A stretch of DNA of 64,000 nt, from positions 930,001 to 994,000 of the forward strand of contig JACTVC010000003.1 of assembly GCA_018417955.1 (NCBI GenBank), written 5' to 3'. This stretch comes from Laccaria trichodermophora (Eukaryota; Basidiomycota; Agaricomycetes; Agaricales; Hydnangiaceae). A program made the position numbers and the translations under genes. Of the stretch, positions 1 to 8,500 are shown one piece after another (position 1 is the stretch's first letter; the number at the start of each line of letters is the position of its first letter). A model generated the notes under the pieces. The model ran no database searches. It saw only the letters and a list, made by a program, of their open reading frames with translations, and was not told the DNA's origin.

Positions 1-259
1 ACAAGCCACCTGCTCAGTGCCCCGCCTTGCGCCCACCTCAGATACTTGGCTCCCCCTTTTCTATGCCCAGCTGGATTTTTGCACCACAGCCCTGAACGGC
101 CTCTAGGAGGTTAACATACTACTGTAAATGGACTAGACTTGCCCACCTGTCACTACTAGGCTCGGAGGCTGCCTGCAGTTGGCCCTTTAAATACCACCAT
201 GGCTCTGTCATCTTATACAGGAGACACTCCACAAGCAGCTCCCTTACCACACTGGAACG

Positions 260-988
260 GTGGACACTCAAACACGCTCTTTTCCTACTCGCATGCCTAT
301 ACCTACAAGAACTCCACTCCTTTCGCACAGGCGGTCAAGAGTGGACTTCCACCCACCTGCCTTGCGCCCACCCACAAACCCTCTCCCTGCCACACCTAGC
401 TACGCCCCACCCCACTACCCAACATTCCAAGGCCCAGCGCCAATGCTTGCCTGCCATGCTGAGATTGTTGCCAATGAACCGGCCACTGACAACCCCCCAG
501 CATATGCCACTGCCATTGGACCCCCAGCTCCCCAGGCTAACTCCACCCCACCCCACACCTCCCCAATCGCCCCCCCTGCCTATGACGCCCCACCAGCCAT
601 CATCACCTTATGTTTGTGGCACCTGGAATGCCCACAAGACCTGTCTCCTGAAGGGGCAGTTTACTTCCAGATCTCGGGGCGAAATCTGAAAGACAAAATT
701 CGTCTTGGCACCAGGATCGTATGTCGCGACTTTAGAGGATGGGGAACCGACCCCACCGACCGCATACGCATTGCCATTCGCTGCAGAGGTGTGATCGGTG
801 GCAAAACAGTCATCCAATTTGCAACTGTTCCCAGTTCTGCTGGTGTCGTCAAGGATAGCGATACATTCTATGTCTGCTTCTTCCCTGGAGTTGTGTCTGC
901 GACTGGGTGGGGAGAAGAAGGGGGCTTGAGAGACCGCCCCTGGTGGTCTCATGCGCTTGAAAAGCTAACATCTAAGTTCCGCTGCTGA
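260..988 (+). CDS. Hypothetical Pro-rich protein, family not recognised
   Basis: This is an open frame of 242 codons starting with ATG and ending in TGA. The N-terminal half (about residues 1-110) is low-complexity and rich in Pro, Thr and Ala. The C-terminal half (about 115-242) is compositionally normal and contains alternating hydrophobic strands, with segments such as GAVYFQISGRNL and GKTVIQFATVPSS, so a small beta-rich fold is possible. I do not recognise a family. The C-rich composition resembles the 5' region of the LINE at 2.9-3.6 kb, so it may be a repeat-derived ORF rather than a host gene. No intron is needed to keep it open. Confidence 0.3.
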   Translation: MDTQTRSFPTRMPIPTRTPLLSHRRSRVDFHPPALRPPTNPLPATPSYAPPHYPTFQGPAPMLACHAEIVANEPATDNPPAYATAIGPPAPQANSTPPHTSPIAPPAYDAPPAIITLCLWHLECPQDLSPEGAVYFQISGRNLKDKIRLGTRIVCRDFRGWGTDPTDRIRIAIRCRGVIGGKTVIQFATVPSSAGVVKDSDTFYVCFFPGVVSATGWGEEGGLRDRPWWSHALEKLTSKFRC

Positions 989-2440
989 GAACCCCTAACT
1001 CTAGACCTATCATAGGCTCGGCTGCCGTTACTTGCAGTTGACACCTGGTTGTCCTCTAGCCTGGTCTGGCCCCTACTTCCATTGTTTTGTTCTGCATTTA
1101 CTTCTTAGTGCTGTCACACCACTTCTCCCAGCCACCTGTTAATACCGCCTGAGGGTGAAGTTTCTACATTCTCTTTGACTATTCTCAGTACAATTTATTG
1201 GCCCCACATTTTAGTACAGCAGTTCTGTCATATTACCTACACCTGCCAGATGCAGCTACCCCGCTCCCCTGTCTCCCTACATGCATACAGTTAATCCTGC
1301 AGCACATGAAATTGGAATTCCTTGCAAATTAACGTAGTGCGAGTCGACAAACCTGGCTTGCTACAATGACGCCCCACCCTGCTGCCTCTAGGCAAGTAAG
1401 TATGGAAAAACTATGTGTGACATGTGCATGGAATGAAAATATACACCTTGTGCCCTACCTACATAGCACCACACCAGCTCTTAAGGCATAAGGGAGTGCC
1501 CACCCCACCGCTTGTGAGTATGCATGCGAAGTCGTGTGCGTGCGTGCAAGGCTCAAGAAAATTCAGTATGCTGCCAACGTGACCCTGGGGTCATGAAACA
1601 TGTTGAACTCTTCCATGGCACCACGGCCGGCATACAGTAGAACAGCCTTCCCACCTCCAAGGAGGTCAGGAAGGAACTAGAGTTTCCATCCAGGTTAGCC
1701 TCGATAATGACAGATTATATAGTCGAGAGACCCACGCTGGTGGCTCCAAGCTCTCGCCCGTCAACAGCAACCCAGATACCATCCTTTCCCTCGTGCTTTG
1801 CAATTCTGGCGAGAATGCACGGGCTAGAAATGGAAGGGCGGCTGGCGCAGCCGACGTAGATGAAGCAGTCGAAGGGGATGGTGATAAAATGATGAAGTAG
1901 ACGACACTGGCCGGCCAAGGCGCCGAGTTCCATTCACCTTGAAAGCTGCCAAAAACACGTGAGACGTGCATCGTGAAGGCTGTTTTCAAGCCTGCCCTCC
2001 TGCTGAAAGGGTCTCTCTTTGGGCAGGAGTTTTGACTGTCGTTGTTGAAGGCCCTCTTGGAACATCAGCACTGAGCCCGAACTCCTTGGAAAAAGCCTCG
2101 TCGCCTTCAAGCCGCTTCGTTAATCCGTAACCGACGTAGAGCCTCCTGATAATGAATGACTAGAAGCTTTTAGCGACCAAAGTGACCGGGGATGGTCCGA
2201 AACTTCGACCACTACGGTGGAGATACCGTTCCTCTTGTGTGTGAGCTATCCCTGCACGCAAATTCAAACTGAAGTGGTTTTTTCGACCACAAAAGTATGG
2301 CGTCTATTCAGACGTGGTTGTACACTTGGGCGTGAGTGTATCTGCTAACGGTGATACCTATCAATGAACGAAGATGCATCATGAGTTAGGCCGATTCTAG
2401 CAGACCTGTCAGTCAAGCGAATAAAGCCAGAAGAGTGGGT
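989..2440. other. Gene-poor stretch, no supported gene
   Basis: No convincing coding sequence is visible. A minus-strand open stretch at about 1715-1933 reads with protein-like composition (…GIWVAVDGRELGATSVGLST) but has neither a clear start nor a family I can name; it may be a fragment of a decayed gene. The rest is C-rich on the plus strand up to about 1500 and then balanced. Confidence 0.4.
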
Positions 2441-2449
2441 TTCGTATGC

Positions 2450-2880
2450 ATACGAGCATTGTTAACTTGGTCACACGCAACTGTACACTCAAGTCGATAG
2501 TTTTGTCTCCGAAGTCAACAATCAAACCACCCAACGCCGCGAGGTCCACCTGGGGGCAACTTAGCAAAGAAATACAATTTGAGATGTATAGTACGCACCC
2601 TGTTGGTGATCTTGAGCACGTTGGCTGCCTGAGCGGTCTGTGGTTGCTTAAACATCGTCTCCAAGCAAGTGAGGACGCCCCTTGTTAGAGGTGTTGTGGA
2701 CGTCACAGTGATGGTTAATTCTCCCTTGTACTGCGAAACGAGCTTGTCAAACCCCTCAATAACGGCCTGTGTCTCCCAATCCTCCGTTCTCCGATAACAC
2801 TGACAGCAATTTTTTGATGATCTCCAAAGCCTGTTCGCAGTGAAACACGAATGACAACTGTAAACAGAGGCCAAATATGC
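2450..2880 (-). pseudogene. Fragment of mitochondrial ATP synthase OSCP (Atp5) gene
   Basis: Reading the minus strand, three frames give consecutive pieces of the C-terminal half of the OSCP/delta subunit of F1Fo ATP synthase, the stator subunit joining F1 to the peripheral stalk. They are IKKLLSVLSENGRL, then GFDKLVSQYKGELTITVTS through KITNRV, then LGGLIVDFGDKTIDLSVQ followed by RVTKLTML. The last block is the family's most conserved C-terminal signature. The first two are out of frame with each other (stops follow ENGRL), and a possible intron (GTGCGT…CCCCAG, about 2566-2608) joins the last two blocks one base out of frame. The N-terminal half is absent. The apparent intron argues for a duplicated genomic fragment rather than a retrocopy. 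The functional gene must be elsewhere. Confidence 0.6.
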
Positions 2881-3596
2881 AGCTTGCCGCCCAACACTCC
2901 AAGTTGCACTGTTGCTGGGGGCTAGCCATCGTCACAGGCCCTCCTGGCCTCCCGGGTACCTGCGCCCTCTCACTACTAGCTGCATCGCCCGCTAAATGGG
3001 TCCCTCACCCCACTCTCTACTGCCAAAATCCATGAACCCCACCTCCACTAGTGCCCTCAGTCTCACAGAGCATTAAACGTCGCGCTAGGCACTCCAGTCT
3101 TGCCGAGCCCCTACGTGCGTACGGTGCCTCGCTTCGCCGCCCTTTCTCTGACACAGTGCAGATGGGCCCATAGCACAACCCTCGCACATACCAGGGTCCC
3201 TGCCGTGAGTGACCCCCACCATGCTTGCTCAGCTGCCAAAGCCTGTTCGCCCTACCCGCAATGTCAATGTGCTTGTAGTCCATGTATGGCCCCTGCAGTG
3301 CTAGGCCGTTACTGCGCTCCCCAAAAGTGTGTCCCTTTGTGCTTCCGTACCGAAAATAAGAGTACTCCACTGACACTTGTCACTGTACCTAGGCCACTCC
3401 TGATGCCCAGCAGTGACCAATACATTTGCGACATCGTGCTAGGTCTGCAGGTTATCCATCAGCGCTTATACCAGAGCCGAAATGGCACTTCCATACACCA
3501 ACCTATCCACCAACCGCACCCTCCCTTCTGCAACCGTAAATTCCGCCTGTCGCCATGAACCCGCCCTGACACCATCGGATTGGGACCTGCACTAAC

Positions 3597-5303
3597 ATGG
3601 TGAAAGGGGGTGGCATAAAAGCTTCCCTCAAGATTCTGCTCGCCCCCACTTCCCTATTGACATACAACTGCCCTCGCACACCTCTTCTAGCCATGCTCAC
3701 CCCAACACCTGCCTCTAACAACAAGTTCGCAGTCTTAGTGGACAACATGGATCTAGATGAAGATGCCCAGGGCGTCTCTGCGTCAATCCACGCACCGCCG
3801 ACCTTTGCCGATGTGGTGTCTGGCGCTACAGCTGCAGCCCCCCTGGAGCACGCCCTACATGCTTCTCAACCCGAGCTGGACGATCAGGTTGGTTACCCCC
3901 CCCAAACCTGGAAAACTCTGCCACGTAACTTACGTTTTAAAAAGTCGCGGAACGTGCCTGCGGTGGATGCCTATGTGGAGCCGAACGTGGGCGACAAGCG
4001 GCCATATGGGCTTGTTGGCGACCACCCCCCCACGGACATGCCCTCCAAGCGCACCCCTTCGGCGACTGGACACCCAGTTATGACCCCAGCCTCCCCTGCC
4101 CTAACATCCATGCCACGAATGCAAGGGTCACCTATGACCAGGTCTGCCACCATCGCGCCCTCGTCCACCCCGCCGTCCTCACCCGCAGCGGCCGAGACCC
4201 CGCAGAGGGACGCTGGCCTGATGGCCGCACAGGTCCACCTTTCTCTCGACCTCAAAGAAGCTGTCATCCAGGAAATGCTCGTCGATCCTGCCGTCCCTAC
4301 CGTCCATAACCATGTCAACCACGCCTATGTTCCCCCTGACAATGCACGAGTGCTCCCTCCACCACATGGGGGCTTCCCCACCATCCAAGGTCTTGAACAA
4401 GGCCTCCTATCCTTTGTTCACAAACAGTCGATTGAACGTTGGATGGCGCAGGGTGGGGCTAGTGCCCTGGTATATATTGCGAATGACAGTTTCACCACCA
4501 ACCTCTCTGCACGTGTCAACGCCATAGCCGCTTTCTTCAGTGCTGTCTTCCCAACCTTTCACGCCCCCATAATCGGCCCCCCTGAGCTGTTCAAAAAGAA
4601 TGATGTCGCTTATAAACCAGTCTTCCCCTTCTTCATCAGCGGCACAGACAACCTTATTGAAGCGCTCAACTCTAGATCCTGCTGGCCGACTCCGTCTATT
4701 ACTCTCTTTGTAACCTCCATGTCCCCTGAAGCTAGCAACTTTGCTATAGCTATCACTGGGTTTCCCCTGGCACGCTCGGACACCAGTGATGCAATAGTCG
4801 CAGACGCTGTCTGTGAAGCCATCAGCAATAGTGCCACTACCACGACCTTCATAACCAACAACGCAGACAATCTCCTTGACGTCCACCCAGATGATTATGT
4901 CAACCACGTCCTGAACTTGATAGTTGTCTGTAGCTGCTCGGTGATGGAGGAGAATATCTCTGTTGTCGTCTTTAACCTCTACATCATGCCGCCAACTGAA
5001 GTACCCGACAGGCTGAAGACCTGGATTCTCAACCTGAAGGCACTCAAGTTTGCATGTTTCCAAGGTGCTGGATACTCCCGCAGGGCCTTTTACTGTGAGA
5101 CCTGCAAGGGTCGCGACCACCCCGGCTCGCTCTGCCCCTTCACCACCATCATTGGATGGCTGGCTAGCCCTGCCTTTGTGAATGAGGCCAATGCCAATGG
5201 TGTCCCTGCAAATGCCTCTGGAGGATCCCGCGGAGGGAACAATGGACGGGGAGCAAGAGGAGGGTTCTCTAATAGGGGGAGACATGGACGAGGAGCCTTC
5301 TAG
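3597..5303 (+). CDS. LINE ORF1, gag-like nucleic-acid-binding protein
   Basis: The product is 568 aa, the presumed RNA-binding chaperone of the LINE ribonucleoprotein. Residues about 1-220 are Pro/Thr/Ala-rich and disordered, and include a short motif (FADVVSG) common in LINE ORF1 N-termini. A folded middle region spans about 225-480. A CCHC zinc knuckle, CETCKGRDHPGSLC (C-X2-C-X4-H-X4-C), lies near residue 500. The C-terminus (about 535-568) is an RGG/GRG-rich tail ending RGRHGRGAF. The ATG at 3597 is the first in frame; a second in-frame Met (MLTPTP) follows about 30 codons later and could equally be used. ORF1 ends with TAG and ORF2 begins roughly 290 bp later in a different frame. Confidence 0.75.
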   Translation: MVKGGGIKASLKILLAPTSLLTYNCPRTPLLAMLTPTPASNNKFAVLVDNMDLDEDAQGVSASIHAPPTFADVVSGATAAAPLEHALHASQPELDDQVGYPPQTWKTLPRNLRFKKSRNVPAVDAYVEPNVGDKRPYGLVGDHPPTDMPSKRTPSATGHPVMTPASPALTSMPRMQGSPMTRSATIAPSSTPPSSPAAAETPQRDAGLMAAQVHLSLDLKEAVIQEMLVDPAVPTVHNHVNHAYVPPDNARVLPPPHGGFPTIQGLEQGLLSFVHKQSIERWMAQGGASALVYIANDSFTTNLSARVNAIAAFFSAVFPTFHAPIIGPPELFKKNDVAYKPVFPFFISGTDNLIEALNSRSCWPTPSITLFVTSMSPEASNFAIAITGFPLARSDTSDAIVADAVCEAISNSATTTTFITNNADNLLDVHPDDYVNHVLNLIVVCSCSVMEENISVVVFNLYIMPPTEVPDRLKTWILNLKALKFACFQGAGYSRRAFYCETCKGRDHPGSLCPFTTIIGWLASPAFVNEANANGVPANASGGSRGGNNGRGARGGFSNRGRHGRGAF

Positions 5304-5589
5304 TGTGAGTGTGACCTATATATACCCTGAGAACCTTGGACTCTACCTATGTGCTGCTGCTGTAAATATGTGTCTGTGCACCTCTCTCGCGAATACAAGT
5401 ATCACCAGTCAATGTCTGGATGGCTGGCCAGCTGACTGCTGTCCCCTGCACAAAGTGTACGCTGTTGCCGGTTTAGACAAATTCCTAGGCCCACATTTAC
5501 TGATTACCCCTTGGGGTGAGACAGGAAAGCTGATGGAAGCACATGTGTTAAAAACATGATCCACTATCCTTGCGGAAGGCCTATTTAGG

Positions 5590-8500
5590 TTGAGGGTGAG
5601 CCACGCCGAGAGGCTTAAGCTGAAAGTGACCGTCGCCTTCACGATCCAGGCTAGGGAGGTAGGCCAGTATCTTTCAGCACAGTCCATCCGGTCGGAGTGC
5701 CGGGTTCAAATTAATCCTGTCCTGGCCCAGTCCTTAGTTGGGGGACTCGGGCAACATGCACCAACTACTCCTCAAAACTCAAATCATTTCACTTCACCCT
5801 TGGTATACACAGATGGTTTACGGCCAAGCATCCCCCGTGTCCGAAGGGGTGCTGACCTGTCTGTCGGTCACACCCTTAATGAAGGCTCCCGGGATTACGG
5901 AGACAGGCATCAAGCTGTTACGTCGGGACAAGGACGGCCGGAGTTCACTACTGAGAGGGCAGATGATCAGACTCAAGGTCAAAGGCCTAGAAGAGTTGAC
6001 AATGATGGACGTCCTGATAACTCCCAGTCTTCGCAGAATTTGGCAAGTCAGTTGCCACCCCCTCCTAACCAGGTGAGCTCTGGGGGAGCGGGGCATCGTG
6101 CCAGGAATGCACAACGTGCGCAAAGCGCAGAGGCTAGACAAGTGGCCCCAAGGGTGCTGCTAACTGCTGTTCGCGCCATAACCACGCCTCGACAGAGTGG
6201 TAGGCGCCCAGGGCCAGTGCCAAGAGCTGCAGGCCAAGTGCAGCAGCACGCTGAGAGACATGGCCCCCAGCCCAGACGGGTGCTGGCTCGAGGAAACAAA
6301 ACCTTGAGAGCTAATATTACTATAGCCTCCCTAAATATTAATGGGGGAGGGACGGTGCAAACAAGAGAAAAGTGGCAACATGTTGACCAAATGCTACGAA
6401 ACAACAAAATTGGGATCCTTGCTGTGCAGGAGACCCACCTCAGGGAAGATACAATCGACAGCCTCCATACACAATTCCACCAGCGTCTGCACATTATAAA
6501 TAGTGGCGTACCTGAACACCCGAATGCGATGGGTGTAGCAATAGCGCTAAATAAAAGCCTTGTTGCCTGGGAAGAGGCAATGGTGCATGTGCTAGTGCCC
6601 GGTAGGGCTATCCTAGTCTCAGTGCCCTGGCATAAAGAGTCGATAATAAATGTTATGGCAATATATGCGCCAAACCGTGAGTCAGAAAATGCTGACTTCT
6701 GGAAATTGCTAAAAGAAAAATGGCTTGCAAGTGAATATCCAAAGCCAGATGTCCTCTTGGGTGACTTCAACTGTGTTGAGGCTAACATAGATCGCCTGCC
6801 CCTGAAGCAGAATGCTCCTACAGCTGCAGTGGCACTAGAAGAGCTTAAGTCAGATCTTAGATTAATGGATGGCTGGCGGCAGGAGAACCCAAATAAGCTG
6901 GCTTACTCATGGTCTGATAGGTTGGGTAGGAGATCGAGACTAGACCGAATATATGTTACTGAAGAGATCCTGACATGCAGTAGGGAGTGGATTATCAAGA
7001 AGACTGCCCTGTCCACTGACCACAATCTAGTGTCAGTGAATTTCTCAAACCCAGGGGCACCGTACATTGGGCGAGGTAGATGGTCTGTTCCACTCTTTCT
7101 CCTGCAGGATGCCAAGGTAATGAAGAAAATTAAAGAGCTTGGTATAGAGCTTATGGGTAATATCGAAAGGTGCAGGCTTCAGCGTACAGAGGGTAGCAAC
7201 CCACAGGTCCTTCACCAAAAGTTCAAAAAGGACATGGTGCTGTATATACGTGAATATGCAAGGAAAACCATCCCTAAAATAGATAGACTAATAAGCAAGA
7301 AAGAAAAAATGCTTGCTACCATATTAAACGACAGAAGCTTGAACCTAGTTGAGAAACAGGTGTCAGCTGGTATCTTAGATGAAGAGATACAAAGCCTCGA
7401 AAAGCAGAGGCATACCAAGGCACGTGACAGAACTGCAGCAAAGTACCGCCTTGAGGCTGAAACCATGGGCAAAGCATGGTGCAGGTCTGGAAAGGATCAA
7501 AAACCACGGGACATCCTATACTCCCTGAAAATACCACAGACTGAGCCAACTGCTTATGAAAAACGGTCAGACAAGATGGCTGAAATAGCGAAGAACTACC
7601 ATGAGAATCTCCAGGAAACAGCAGAGGTAGTGGACCAGCTGGCCAGAGATACAGAGATCGATGAGGTACTCAGGTATGTCAATGTGTCAATACCAGCTGG
7701 TGAAAAAATAAATTTAGCAGAGAAGCTGAGGGCAGAAGAGGTGCGGAAGGCAATTAAAGACCTACCTGATGGGAAGGAAGCTGGAATGGACGGAATACCC
7801 CATGAGCTCTGGAAGAAGCTGGTTGAGCAGCATGACGACAATAAAAAACAAGGACAACAGACCTTTGATATTGTCAAGTTATTTACAACCTTGTACAATG
7901 ATGTTGAGGAGCAAGGAATGGTTACTGGGACAAACTTCTCTGAGGGGTGGATGTGCCCAATATACAAGAAGAATGATTGCACAGAGATAGCCAACTACCG
8001 CCCAATTACAGTCTTAAATACTGACTACAAGATTTTTACAAGGGCCCTCACAACCAAGCTTGCTAATGCCATACCAGGAATTATACATAAAAACCAAGCA
8101 GGCTTCATGAAAGGCAGACGGATTGAAGACCAGACTGAATTGGTTAAACTTATGATTAATATGTGTGAAGTTGAGGAAATCAATGGGGCAATAGTCTGCC
8201 TAGACCAGGAGAAGGCATATGATAAGATCTCGCATGACTTTCTTTTTCGGAGCTTAGAAAGGTTTGGTCTCCCTCAATGCTTCATCAACACAGTACGCTC
8301 CCTGTACTGTGATGCGCACACAGCTGTCATCATCAATGGGGAGATAAGCTCCCCTTTCAAAATTACCCGTGGTGTCCGCCAAGGTGACCCTTTGTCATGC
8401 CTGCTTTTCAATATAGCAATTGAGTCCCTTGCCACAATGCTCCGTGAGTCCGACCTTGAAGGCCTCCATATTAAAGGAGTTGTTGAACGTAATATCACAA

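Noticed and set aside
1666..1989. Minus-strand 107-codon ORF as a gene
   Set aside because: The overlapping frame at 1715-1933 looks more protein-like, neither has a clear family or exon structure, so only noted as a possible fragment.
3100..3558. 152-codon ORF in the LINE 5' region
   Set aside because: C-rich sequence gives long open frames by chance; no domain and no continuity with ORF1.
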